Below are positions 1-8,113 of a stretch of 49,942 nucleotides of DNA, piece after piece (positions within the stretch are counted from its first letter, which is position 1; every line of letters begins with the position of its first letter). The position numbers were made by a program, and so were the translations under genes. Under the pieces are notes generated by a model. It made no database searches, was not told the origin of the DNA, and was given only the letters and a program-made list of their open reading frames with translations. Source of the DNA: Salinisphaera sp. (GTDB lineage Bacteria; Pseudomonadota; Gammaproteobacteria; Nevskiales; Salinisphaeraceae); the NCBI RefSeq assembly GCF_002729955.1, contig NZ_PBYA01000040.1:1-49942 (forward strand), in the 5' to 3' direction.

Positions 1-34
1 CCTTATACGCACCTTCCCGTCGATCTACCCCCGC

Positions 35-66
35 TTATTTGCGTATCTTCGCGTTCATTTGCGGAC
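35..66 (+). repeat. 32-bp dispersed motif, copy 1
   Basis: The motif runs from TTATTTGCGT at the left to TCATTTGCGG plus AC at the right. It is three consecutive 10-bp sub-units, each ending GCGT or GCGG, followed by AC. Near-identical 32-bp copies form the arms of the inverted-repeat elements at 9315-10002, and another single copy lies at 20762-20793. Confidence 0.8.
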
Positions 67-111
67 ACTTCCGTGCCTGAGCGCAGCCAATGCTTCTCAT
101 CGAAAGCGTTT

Positions 112-143
112 TTATCTGCGTGAATCTGCGTCGATCTGCGGAC
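112..143 (+). repeat. 32-bp dispersed motif, diverged copy 2
   Basis: This has the same length and the same three 10-bp sub-units as copy 1 (ends TTATCTGCGT and CGATCTGCGG plus AC), but with more substitutions. It lies 46 bp downstream of copy 1 in the same orientation. The shared length and phase make common origin likely. Confidence 0.6.
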
Positions 144-258
144 AAGAAGATCTTCGCGGCCCCAGCTTTTGCTGGCGCGATTCGCGGGCAAAAGGCTTGC
201 TTGCGCACAGCCGATATCATGGCGTCTTTCGTCGGTATGTGTGGACTGTTGAAACGCC

Positions 259-942
259 ATGTCGCTAAGCGCTGAAAGCCCGCGCGCAACCCGTCAGGTC
301 GAGCTGGAACTGGCCGACGAGCGGCTGTGTCTGCGCGGCGATCACAGCCTGTTCTGGCCGGCCCGTTCGACGTTGTTCGTGGCCGATACCCATTTCGGCA
401 AAGCCGGCGTGTTCCGCAAACAGGGGCTGGGCGTGCCCAGCGGCACCACCGATGCCGATCTGGCGCGACTGGGCACGGCGCTGGCCGAAACTCAGGCGCA
501 GCGGCTTGTCGTGCTGGGGGATTTCGTACATGCGCCGCCGACGGCGGATACCCCGTGGCTGGCTCGTTTTGCCGCCTGGCGCGCGCAACATGCGCAGGTC
601 GAAATGATCGTGACCCGCGGCAACCACGATCGCGGCGAGCGGCTGCCTATCGACTGTGACCTGCGTTGGCATGCCGGCAGCCTGTTCGATACGCCTTTCG
701 TGCTACGCCACGAACCCGAGGCGGACGCGCGCGGGCCCGTGCTCGCCGGCCATGTTCACCCGGTGGTTCATCTGGGCGCGGGCCGCGAACGGCTGCGCGT
801 GCCCGTGTTCTGGCGCCATGCCGACGGCTTGATGCTGCCGGCGTTCTGCAGCTTTGCCGGCGGCCAGCGTATTTCGCCGGCCGCGGGTGATCGCGTATTC
901 GTCGTGGGCGACGGCGAGGTGGTCGAGGCGGCGATCGGGTAA
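259..942 (+). CDS. pdeM: PdeM-type metallophosphoesterase
   Basis: Calcineurin-like phosphoesterase of 227 residues, matching the 'ligase-associated DNA damage response' PdeM family. The dimetal-site motifs appear in order: DTHFGK (Asp43, His45), GDFVH, GNHD and GHVHP. Family members are small cytoplasmic phosphodiesterases often found near a DNA ligase and helicase gene; neither is visible here, so they may lie left of the window or elsewhere. The ATG at 259 gives the usual length; the upstream region is repeat DNA. The gene converges on the lipoprotein gene, with 28 bp between stop codons. Family assignment is fairly secure. The biological role of PdeM is only loosely known from the family. 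Confidence 0.82.
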   Translation: MSLSAESPRATRQVELELADERLCLRGDHSLFWPARSTLFVADTHFGKAGVFRKQGLGVPSGTTDADLARLGTALAETQAQRLVVLGDFVHAPPTADTPWLARFAAWRAQHAQVEMIVTRGNHDRGERLPIDCDLRWHAGSLFDTPFVLRHEPEADARGPVLAGHVHPVVHLGAGRERLRVPVFWRHADGLMLPAFCSFAGGQRISPAAGDRVFVVGDGEVVEAAIG

Positions 943-970
943 TCGCCGCCAATCGGCTGCTTCGACCCCA

Positions 971-1657
971 TCACTGGGCGCCGTTTTGCTTGCGCCACGC
1001 CTCGAAGCGATCGCGTTCGGCCTGGCTGGCGTTGTTCCACCAGTACTTGAGCATCTGCAGCGACTGCGGCGGGGCGTTCTCCGGCGCCGGCTGCGGTGCG
1101 TCGCTGCTGGCGGACGGGGTCTTGCCCACCGGCGCGAACACGGTATTGCCGCGGCGGATGGTGTCGATTTCGGGTTCGGCCACGGCCACGTCGCCGCTGA
1201 CGGTATCGCCGCTGGCGCGGTTTTCGATGGCCAGCGTCGGGTTGGCCGCAAAAGCCTCGCCCGCGCTGGGCGTGGTCGGCCGGTCGCCCGTTACTGCGTA
1301 CTGGCTGTTCGCGCGGGCGGTGAAACTGACGGTGATGGGCTCGGAAAGCACGCGGGCATAGTCGTCGGTACGGTCTTCGTTGTTCTCGATCAGATCGAAA
1401 TACCGCAGCACGAGTTCGTGCTCGCCGGGGGCGAGTCGCAGGGTCTGGTCGCGGCCGTCGAAGGTATAGAAGTTCTCGCGCAGCACGGTGCCGTCGATGG
1501 CCTGTACCTGGAACTGGTAAGGCACGAACAGCTCGGCGCTGGCCGCGCCGGCCTGCGTGCCGGTATCCAGCTGGCGTACGCCGGCACAGCCGGCCAGGGC
1601 GATCAGCGCGGCCATCAGGCCGGTGCCGAGAATGAAACGAGTAGCGAAACGCGACAT
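971..1657 (-). CDS. DUF2057 (YccT-like) lipoprotein
   Basis: Predicted lipoprotein of 228 residues. The N-terminus has a basic start, a hydrophobic stretch and the lipobox LAGC with Cys24, so lipid anchoring is likely. An early region (TLRLAPGEHELVLRY) and the C-terminal block LKYWWNNAS followed by ERDRFEAWR resemble the DUF2057/YccT family, whose members end in a similar LKYWF segment. Function is unknown in this family. An upstream in-frame start at 1756 would add 33 residues lacking signal-peptide character, so I chose the ATG at 1657. About 175 bp separate it from divergent djlA. Confidence 0.72.
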   Translation of the reverse strand: MSRFATRFILGTGLMAALIALAGCAGVRQLDTGTQAGAASAELFVPYQFQVQAIDGTVLRENFYTFDGRDQTLRLAPGEHELVLRYFDLIENNEDRTDDYARVLSEPITVSFTARANSQYAVTGDRPTTPSAGEAFAANPTLAIENRASGDTVSGDVAVAEPEIDTIRRGNTVFAPVGKTPSASSDAPQPAPENAPPQSLQMLKYWWNNASQAERDRFEAWRKQNGAQ

Positions 1658-1833
1658 GAAGCAAGTCCCCGGCGCTCGTGAATGCAATGGGTGATCGAAG
1701 CCGCGGTGCGCGGCCGATGCACACCTTGTGCCGTGAATATGACATTGCGATGACAACTACATGACGACAAGGGCCGCCGCCTTCGGCCGGGACGTCTGAG
1801 CACATTGCGTGCGCTGCAGGTAGAATCACGCCC

Positions 1834-2631
1834 ATGCTTATCGCAATGATCATCGGTGCCGTCATCGGCGGCGCCATTCTGGGTTTTCCGGGCGTACTGC
1901 TGGGCGGCGTTCTGGGTTTCGCGGGCGCACAGATGCTGGCGATGACCCTGCTAAAGGGCGCGCTGGGCACCATACGCGCACAGTTTCTGGATTCCACGTT
2001 CGCCGTCATGGGCGCGCTGTGCAAGGCCGATGGCCAGGTCACCCGCGACGAGATTCGCGTGGCCGAGGATCTGTTCGCCAAGCTGCGGCTCAACGACGAG
2101 CAGAAGGCCCAGGCGCGGGCGTCGTTCAATCGCGGCAAGGCCGACGATTTCGACCTCGACGGCGAGGTCGCACGCTTTCGCAAGGTCGCGCGCGGCCAGC
2201 GGGCGCTGCACCAGATGTTTCTGCAGGTGCAGATTGCCGCGATCGCGGCCGACGGCAAGGTCAGCAACGCCGAGCACGACATGCTCATGCGCGTGGCCCG
2301 TGCGCTGGGGCTGTCGGAAATGGAAATCCGCCAGCTCGAGGCCATGCTCTCCGGCGGCGGGCCGGGGCGCGCCTCGGGCGACGGCATGGGCTCGAAGGCC
2401 GGCGTCGACCCCAAAGAGCAGCTCGAGCAGGCCTATGCCGTGCTCGGCGTGGATTCCTCGGCCAGTGATAGCGAAGTCAAGAAAGCCTATCGCCGCCAGA
2501 TGAGCCAGAACCACCCGGATAAGCTCGCGGCCAAGGGCATGCCCGAAAGCATGCGCGAGATGGCCGAGGAGAAAACCCGCGAGATCGGTGCGGCCTACGA
2601 GCGTATCTGCGAAGCACGCGGCATCAACTGA
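1834..2631 (+). CDS. djlA: Co-chaperone DjlA
   Basis: A 265-residue membrane-anchored J-domain protein. Residues 1-35 form a glycine-rich hydrophobic segment, the single N-terminal anchor typical of DjlA. A TerB-like helical domain follows (about 45-175, with AVMGALCKADGQVTRDE and IAAIADGKVSNAEHDM-type repeats). After a glycine-rich linker comes a C-terminal J domain (about 200-265) containing the HPD motif at His227-Pro-Asp. In the family, the J domain faces the cytoplasm and stimulates the ATPase of DnaK. The ATG at 1834 places the anchor at the very N-terminus as expected. It converges on the LysR gene with 27 bp between them. Confidence 0.9.
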   Translation: MLIAMIIGAVIGGAILGFPGVLLGGVLGFAGAQMLAMTLLKGALGTIRAQFLDSTFAVMGALCKADGQVTRDEIRVAEDLFAKLRLNDEQKAQARASFNRGKADDFDLDGEVARFRKVARGQRALHQMFLQVQIAAIAADGKVSNAEHDMLMRVARALGLSEMEIRQLEAMLSGGGPGRASGDGMGSKAGVDPKEQLEQAYAVLGVDSSASDSEVKKAYRRQMSQNHPDKLAAKGMPESMREMAEEKTREIGAAYERICEARGIN

Positions 2632-2658
2632 TCGACAGCGGTATCGGGCCGACCGCGC

Positions 2659-3552
2659 CTACCGCGGTAACGACAGCCGGTCGATGAACCACTTCAGTGC
2701 CCGCCCGCCGGCGCTGCTTTTCCAGAGCAGATAGCTCGGGTGGGGCTCGCGCGGGATCGCCAGTTCGCAGGCGACCAGCCGGCCTTGGCGCAACATCTCG
2801 TGCACCCAGCCGCGCGGGCAGTGGCCCACCCCGAGCCCTTGTTCGATGGCTTCTATCTTGCTGTGCATGCTGGCGACGGTCAGGCGCGGCTGGCCGTCCA
2901 GCAGCCCGGCGCTGCGCGGTGCCAGCGTACGCGCGCTGTCGGCGACCACCACGGCCCGATGCATACGCAGCGCATCGTCGGCGAGCGGCTGGCCGTGGGC
3001 GGCGAGCGGATGATCGGGCGCGCAGCAGAACACGAAATCCACCGACTTGAACGGCGCACGCTGAATGCCGGTCTTGGTCGGTGGGTCGGCCACACCAATG
3101 GCCAGATCGACGCGGTCTTCGATGAGCGCCTCCCAGGTGCCGCCGAGTATTTCTTCACGAATGCGGACATCGATCGCCGGATGGGCGCGGTGGAAGTCGG
3201 CGAGCACCGGCCAGAGTTCGGCGGGGGCGATCAGGCCGTTGAGCGCCAGGCGCAGTTCCGGCTCCCAGTTGTCGGCCAGCCGCTGCGCGGCCGCCCCCAG
3301 TTCGCGGCTGGCGGTGAGAATACGCCGGCCTTCCTCGAGTAGAAGCTGGCCGGCCGGGGTGAGGACGGCGCGATGCCCGCTTCGGTCGAACACGGTCAGT
3401 CCGAGATCTGTTTCAAGCTGGCTGATCGTGTACGAGATGGCCGACGGCACGCGATACAGCGATGCAGCCGCCGCGGCGAAGCTGCCGTAACGGTCGATCG
3501 CATCCAGTGCCTCCAGGGCCTCGAGCCGAACCGGCGAACCTTGAGCGCTCAC
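2659..3552 (-). CDS. LysR-family transcriptional regulator
   Basis: LysR-type regulator of 297 residues. The N-terminal winged helix-turn-helix is clear (about 10-70: ALDAIDRYGSFAAAAASLYR, then SAISYTISQLE). The effector-binding domain follows from about 95. The HTH, with serine-rich SAISYTI in the recognition helix, resembles the YhaJ-like subgroup. The start is GTG at 3552. It is transcribed divergently from wrbA across 196 bp, so wrbA and the nitroreductase are the natural candidate targets, by analogy with other LysR pairs. No effector can be read from the sequence. Confidence 0.9.
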   Translation of the reverse strand: MSAQGSPVRLEALEALDAIDRYGSFAAAAASLYRVPSAISYTISQLETDLGLTVFDRSGHRAVLTPAGQLLLEEGRRILTASRELGAAAQRLADNWEPELRLALNGLIAPAELWPVLADFHRAHPAIDVRIREEILGGTWEALIEDRVDLAIGVADPPTKTGIQRAPFKSVDFVFCCAPDHPLAAHGQPLADDALRMHRAVVVADSARTLAPRSAGLLDGQPRLTVASMHSKIEAIEQGLGVGHCPRGWVHEMLRQGRLVACELAIPREPHPSYLLWKSSAGGRALKWFIDRLSLPR

Positions 3553-3748
3553 GAATGGCGATATTGGTCAGAAAATTTGAACGAGTATGCCAAAAGGCTT
3601 CGCTTTCTTCGCGCGCGGCCGGGCTTTATGTTGAACGCAGTCAATCCAAGCCGTGTAGCGGTGGCTTCGGCCATGACCGGCGCGCCTGCAACGAAGGCGG
3701 CCACGGGCAACCGATACGGCATGTATACGGTCCAACAAGGAGTTCGTG

Positions 3749-4351
3749 ATGAAAAAGGTCCTGGTTCTCTATTACTCGATGTACGGCCATATCGAGACGC
3801 TGGCCAACGCGGTCGTCGAAGGCGCGAAGAGCGTCGACGGTGTCGAGGTCACCCTCAAGCGGGTGCCCGAAACCATGAGCGACGAGGCACTGGAAGCCGC
3901 GGGCGCCAAGCGGGATCAATCGGCGCCGGTGGCCGAGCCGGGCGAAATCGCCGACTACGACGCCATCGTGTTCGGCAGCCCGACGCGTTTCGGCAACATG
4001 GCCGGCCAGATGCGGACCTTTCTCGATCAGACCGGCGGTCTGTGGGCCAACGGCAAGCTGGTGAACAAGTTCGGCAGTGTGTTCACCTCCAGCGCCACCG
4101 GTGCCGGTAATGAAACCACGATCACCTCGTTCTGGAACACCCTGGCCCATCACGGCATGTTGATCGTGCCTGTGGACTACGCGGGCGCACAGGAGCTGTT
4201 CGATATTTCCGAACTGCGCGGCGGCTCGCCCTACGGTGCCTCGACCTATGCCGGCGGCGACGGCTCGCGCCAGCCCAGCGACAAGGAGCTTTCGATCGCC
4301 CGCTATCAGGGCGAAAAAGTGGCCCGGCTGGCCACGGCGCTGAGCCTCTGA
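3749..4351 (+). CDS. wrbA: NAD(P)H:quinone oxidoreductase WrbA
   Basis: Flavodoxin-fold quinone oxidoreductase of 200 residues, close to the usual WrbA length of 198. The FMN phosphate-binding loop is [10 protein letters not shown] (about 9-18) and the family signature [12 protein letters not shown] plus DQTGGLW lies around residues 75-98. It reduces quinones by two electrons with NAD(P)H and limits redox cycling. The ATG at 3749 is preferred over GTG at 3746 because AAGGAG at 3737-3742 is then spaced six bases away. A nitroreductase follows 42 bp downstream on the same strand, suggesting an oxidative or electrophile stress operon controlled by the divergent LysR protein. Confidence 0.95.
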   Translation: MKKVLVLYYSMYGHIETLANAVVEGAKSVDGVEVTLKRVPETMSDEALEAAGAKRDQSAPVAEPGEIADYDAIVFGSPTRFGNMAGQMRTFLDQTGGLWANGKLVNKFGSVFTSSATGAGNETTITSFWNTLAHHGMLIVPVDYAGAQELFDISELRGGSPYGASTYAGGDGSRQPSDKELSIARYQGEKVARLATALSL

Positions 4352-4393
4352 CACAGTCGCGACATACGCCGACACAATCGCAAGGATAGGGGC

Positions 4394-4990
4394 ATGACCA
4401 AGAACGCAGCGACCGACCACAGCATCCACAACACGCTTGCCGTGCGCTGGAGCCCCTATGCCTTCAGCGACAAGCCGGTACCCGTACAGGATCTGGCCAG
4501 CGTGTTCGAGGCCGCGCGCTGGGCGGCCTCTTCCTACAACGAGCAGCCCTGGCGCTATATCGTAGGGGTAAAGAGCGAGGGCGACACCCACGCACGCATT
4601 CTCGAATGCCTGGTGGAAGGCAATCGCGCCTGGGCCCAGAACGCGCCGGTACTGGCGCTGGGTGTGGTGGTGCGAACGTTTACCCGCACCGGCGAGCCGA
4701 ACAAGGCGGCCGAACATGATCTGGGCCTGGCCTCGGCCAACCTGGTGATCGAGGCTACGACGCGCAAGCTGTTCGTGCATCAGATGATCGGGCTCGACCC
4801 GGATGCGGCGCGCACCGCTTTCGATATCCCCGATCACGCCGAGGCGTTCACCGCCCTGGCGATCGGTTATCGCGAGACCTCGGCGCACATGAATCAGGCG
4901 CTTATCGAGCGCGATACCAAGCCCCGGGAGCGTCGTGCGCTGAGCGAATTCGTGTTCACGAACCGCTTCGGCAACCCCGCCGGATTGTAG
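4394..4990 (+). CDS. Nitroreductase-family protein
   Basis: FMN-dependent nitroreductase fold, 198 residues. Family features seen are RWSPYAFSDKPV near the N-terminus (the conserved R/S-x-R-x-F region), AARWAASSYNEQPWRY (about 37-52, FMN contact region), and a late segment resembling the fold's conserved helix. Members transfer hydride from NAD(P)H to nitro compounds, quinones or flavins; the physiological substrate cannot be inferred. AAGGATAGGGG directly precedes the ATG. Likely co-transcribed with wrbA. No terminator with a T-run follows. Confidence 0.88.
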   Translation: MTKNAATDHSIHNTLAVRWSPYAFSDKPVPVQDLASVFEAARWAASSYNEQPWRYIVGVKSEGDTHARILECLVEGNRAWAQNAPVLALGVVVRTFTRTGEPNKAAEHDLGLASANLVIEATTRKLFVHQMIGLDPDAARTAFDIPDHAEAFTALAIGYRETSAHMNQALIERDTKPRERRALSEFVFTNRFGNPAGL

Positions 4991-5040
4991 GCGTCATCAG
5001 TATTTGTGCCGATTTTTGAGTGACTTTCGTTCTGCTCAAG

Positions 5041-5072
5041 CTGTCGTTAATGAACGACAGTCGTGTTATACG
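5041..5072 (+). promoter_or_regulatory. Palindrome and possible extended -10, betT
   Basis: CTGTCGTTAATGAACGACAG (5041-5060) is a perfect inverted repeat, 8-bp arms around AATG. It is immediately followed by TG-T-TATACG (5064-5072), which resembles an extended -10 element, so the palindrome would overlap the -35 zone. This is a plausible repressor operator for the transporter gene at 5104. It has no T-run, so I do not read it as a terminator for the upstream operon. The palindrome is certain; its role is inferred. Confidence 0.5.
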
Positions 5073-5103
5073 TAGGGGAGGGAATCCACGGTAATAGAAG
5101 CGC

Positions 5104-7107
5104 ATGAGCGATAGCGAACAACCTACAAAGGCGGGTATCAATCCGCCTGTATTCTTTCCATCGGTGGCGGTAATCGCCGTACTCGTCGTATTCGGCGCAG
5201 CCTTTCCGGACAAGGCCAACGCTTTCTTCAGCGGGATGCAGACCTGGCTGATCGATACGTTCGGCTGGCTCTATCTGGGCGCCGTCGGGGTCTACCTGGT
5301 TTTTTGTATCATCCTGGCGTTGTCGCGCTTCGGGCAGTTCCGCCTGGGCCCCGACCATAGCGAACCGGACTTCAGCTATGTGTCCTGGTTCGCGATGCTG
5401 TTCTCCGCGGGCATGGGCATCGGCCTGATGTTCTACGGCGTGGCCGAACCGGTCATGCACTACACGAACCCCCCGCAAGGCACCGCCGAGACGGCCGAGG
5501 CTGCGCGTTCGGCCATGCGCATCACCTTCTTCCACTGGGGTGTGCACGCCTGGGCGATCTACGCGGTCGTGGGTCTGTGTCTGGCCTACTTCAGCTTCCG
5601 CCGCGATCTGCCGCTGCGCATGAGTTCGGCGCTGTACCCGCTGATCGGAAAGCGCATCTACGGCCCCATCGGTCACACGATCGACGTGCTGGCGGTCTTC
5701 GGCACGCTGTTCGGCGTGGCCACCTCGCTGGGTTTTGGCGCACAGCAGGTCAACTCCGGCCTGAACTTCCTGTTCGACGTGCCGGAAGGTCTGACCACGC
5801 AGATCGTTCTCATCTCCATCATCACCGCCCTGGCCACGACGTCGGTCGTGCTCGGCCTGGATGGCGGCATCCGTCGCGTGTCCGAGCTCAACCTGTGGCT
5901 GGCCGCTGCCCTGCTGGCGTTCGTGATCGTGATGGGGCCGACGCTGTTCATCTTCCAGTCCTTCATCCAGAACATCGGCAACTACATGTCCTCGGTCGTG
6001 GACATGACCTTCAATTCCTGGGTGTATACGGGTAACGAGGGAACCCAGAGCTTCATGAGCGGCTGGACGCTGTTCTACTGGGCCTGGTGGATTTCCTGGT
6101 CGCCGTTCGTGGGCATGTTCGTGGCGCGCGTTTCGCGTGGCCGCACGATCCGTGAGTTCGTGCTCGGCGTGCTGATCGTGCCGGTCGGTGCCACCTTCCT
6201 GTGGCTGACCGCCTTCGGCAACGGCGCGCTGCACATGATCATGGTCGACGGCATGAGCACGATCCTTGACGCCGTCAGCGAGAATACGTCGACCGCGCTG
6301 TTCGTCTTCCTCGAACAGTTCCCGTTCACCTGGCTGACGTCGATTCTCGGCACCCTGCTGGTGGTGACCTTCTTCGTGACCTCGTCGGACTCCGGTTCGC
6401 TGGTCATCGATATCCTCACCGCCAAGGACGGCGACGAGCCGCCGGTATGGCAGCGCGTGTTCTGGGCCGTGCTGGAAGGCGTGGTCGCCATCGTGCTGTT
6501 GGCCGCGGGCGGTATCGGCGCGCTGCAGGCGGCATCGCTGGCGTCGGCACTGCCGATCACCATCATGCTGCTCGTGATGGCCTACTGTCTGTACCGTTCG
6601 CTGAGTGTCGAGCTGGTCAAGCAGGACAGCCTGCGTCATGCGATGAACACGCCCTCCAACGTCGCCGGCTTCGGTGGCGGCAGCTGGCAGAATCGTCTTC
6701 AGACGCTGGTGAGTTCGCCGCGGCGCAAGCAGGTGGACGACTTCCTGACCAACGTGGTCAAGCCGGCCATGGAAGCCGTGTCCAAGCAGTTCGAGGAAAG
6801 CGGCATGAGCACGAAGATCAGCGTCGAGGACGACCGCTGTTATCTGGACGTCGACCACGGCGCCGAGATCGACTTCGTCTATGGCGTGCGCGCACGCCGC
6901 TTCACCGCGCCCACGTTCTACATGGGCGCGCTGACCCGTCGCGAAGAGCAGCAGAAGGCCAAGGAACGCGAGCACTTCCGTGCCGAGGTCTTCCTGCGCG
7001 AGGGCGGTCAGCAGTACAACGTCGTGGGCTATACGAAGGACCAGCTCATCGGCGATATCCTCGACCAGTACGAGAAGCATCTGCACTTCCTGTACCTGTT
7101 GCGGTAA
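5104..7107 (+). CDS. betT: BCCT transporter, BetT-type
   Basis: Secondary transporter of the betaine/choline/carnitine family, 667 residues. About twelve membrane segments occupy residues 15-510. The sodium/substrate-site stretch GMGIGLMFYGVAEP is near residues 102-115, and the tryptophan-rich box FYWAWWISWSPFVGMF is near 323-338. A hydrophilic C-terminal tail of about 160 residues follows, as in E. coli BetT (677 residues), where it tunes osmotic activation. Choline or betaine uptake for osmoprotection is the likely role, but no betAB genes are nearby, so the exact substrate is open. A candidate operator lies upstream and a strong terminator downstream. Confidence 0.9.
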   Translation: MSDSEQPTKAGINPPVFFPSVAVIAVLVVFGAAFPDKANAFFSGMQTWLIDTFGWLYLGAVGVYLVFCIILALSRFGQFRLGPDHSEPDFSYVSWFAMLFSAGMGIGLMFYGVAEPVMHYTNPPQGTAETAEAARSAMRITFFHWGVHAWAIYAVVGLCLAYFSFRRDLPLRMSSALYPLIGKRIYGPIGHTIDVLAVFGTLFGVATSLGFGAQQVNSGLNFLFDVPEGLTTQIVLISIITALATTSVVLGLDGGIRRVSELNLWLAAALLAFVIVMGPTLFIFQSFIQNIGNYMSSVVDMTFNSWVYTGNEGTQSFMSGWTLFYWAWWISWSPFVGMFVARVSRGRTIREFVLGVLIVPVGATFLWLTAFGNGALHMIMVDGMSTILDAVSENTSTALFVFLEQFPFTWLTSILGTLLVVTFFVTSSDSGSLVIDILTAKDGDEPPVWQRVFWAVLEGVVAIVLLAAGGIGALQAASLASALPITIMLLVMAYCLYRSLSVELVKQDSLRHAMNTPSNVAGFGGGSWQNRLQTLVSSPRRKQVDDFLTNVVKPAMEAVSKQFEESGMSTKISVEDDRCYLDVDHGAEIDFVYGVRARRFTAPTFYMGALTRREEQQKAKEREHFRAEVFLREGGQQYNVVGYTKDQLIGDILDQYEKHLHFLYLLR

Positions 7108-7130
7108 ACGCTCGCCCGAGCGTGTAACGA

Positions 7131-7163
7131 CCCGGCGCTGCCTCGTGCAGCGCCGGGTTTTTT
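7131..7163 (+). terminator. Rho-independent terminator after betT
   Basis: Perfect 11-bp GC stem CCCGGCGCTGC with GCAGCGCCGGG around loop CTCGT, followed by six T. It starts 23 bp after the betT stop codon and ends that transcript. Confidence 0.93.
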
Positions 7164-7257
7164 ATGCCAGTGAAGCCATCGTGGCCCGTGCCGTGCGGGC
7201 GTAAAAGACGATGCGTTATGCTTGGCGGGTTTCATTCCCAGCCGAGCTTGCCTGCCG

Positions 7258-7911
7258 ATGCGACAGGACCCGTTTGCCGTTTCCAGCGTGCCGCCGATGA
7301 TCAAATGGCTCTTGATCGCGAACGGGCTGGGTTTTCTGTTCCAGATGTATGGTCCGGGCCTGTTCGTGCAGCAGCTCGCTCTCTGGCCGTTTGGAAGCTA
7401 CCCGGTGCCACCGTCGATGGGCGGAGGCACGGTCGGCTTCCAGATCTGGCAACTGCTCACCTATGGTTTTCTGCACGGCGGGTTCGGCCATCTGTTCTTC
7501 AACATGTTCGGCCTGTGGATGTTCGGCCGCGTGGTCGAACAGGTCTGGGGCGGCCAGCGCTTTCTGATCTATTACCTCGTCTGTGTCGTTGGCGCCGGCC
7601 TCACCCAGGTATTGACGCTGGCCCTGATGTCGCCCGGCCAGGCTGTGCCCACGGTGGGCGCGTCCGGCGGCTTGTTCGGCGTGCTGCTGGCCTTCGGCAT
7701 GATGTTTCCGAATGCCCGGGTGATGCTGCTCATCCCGCCGATTCCGATGACCGCGAAATGGCTGGTGATCGGCTACGGCGCAATGGAGCTGTTCTTCGGC
7801 GTGACCGGCACCCAGGCCGGGGTCGCGCATTTCGCGCATCTGGGCGGCATGGCCTTCGGCTTCGGGTTGATTACATACTGGCGCAAGCAGGGCAACGGCC
7901 CGCGCATCTGA
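7258..7911 (+). CDS. Rhomboid intramembrane serine protease
   Basis: Polytopic membrane protein of 217 residues with six or seven hydrophobic segments. Rhomboid hallmarks are present: HGGFGHLFFNM in the TM2 region, the nucleophile loop GASGGLFG with Ser136, and the late AHLGGMAFG with His194 as catalytic partner. Rhomboids cleave substrate membrane helices inside the bilayer; the substrate here is unknown. I prefer the ATG at 7258 to an upstream TTG at 7222, because it gives a short cytoplasmic lead before the first helix, though neither has a strong Shine-Dalgarno. The gene stands alone, between the betT terminator and the TRAP binding protein. Confidence 0.9.
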   Translation: MRQDPFAVSSVPPMIKWLLIANGLGFLFQMYGPGLFVQQLALWPFGSYPVPPSMGGGTVGFQIWQLLTYGFLHGGFGHLFFNMFGLWMFGRVVEQVWGGQRFLIYYLVCVVGAGLTQVLTLALMSPGQAVPTVGASGGLFGVLLAFGMMFPNARVMLLIPPIPMTAKWLVIGYGAMELFFGVTGTQAGVAHFAHLGGMAFGFGLITYWRKQGNGPRI

Positions 7912-8113
7912 GTTAGCGCTCGCTGTAGGTATGGGCCGTCGCCGCGAGCGGATCAACCGTTGGTCGACTTTCCGCGGCCGGCGTTTTGCGGCAATCTGGT
8001 CTATCAGCGGTTTTGCCTGACCGTGCAACGCGGTACGGGCCGGACATAACGAATTCATAAGCGAAAAATACGGCCGGCTCGCCTCATGTGCAGCGGCCGG
8101 ATAAAGGGGAGCC

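Larger units (their letters stand above)
1..258. other. Non-coding leader with repeat motifs
   Basis: I see no convincing gene here. The stretch carries two copies of the 32-bp motif found elsewhere in the window (35-66 and 112-143). Short open frames run through it on both strands, but they have no ribosome binding site and no recognisable protein similarity, so I read them as chance frames inside repeat DNA. The phosphoesterase gene starts at its right edge. Confidence 0.6.

Noticed and set aside
5047-7086. Open frame of about 680 codons opposite betT.
   Set aside because: Antisense shadow with abnormal His/Gln/Arg content, while the plus-strand frame is a complete BCCT transporter.
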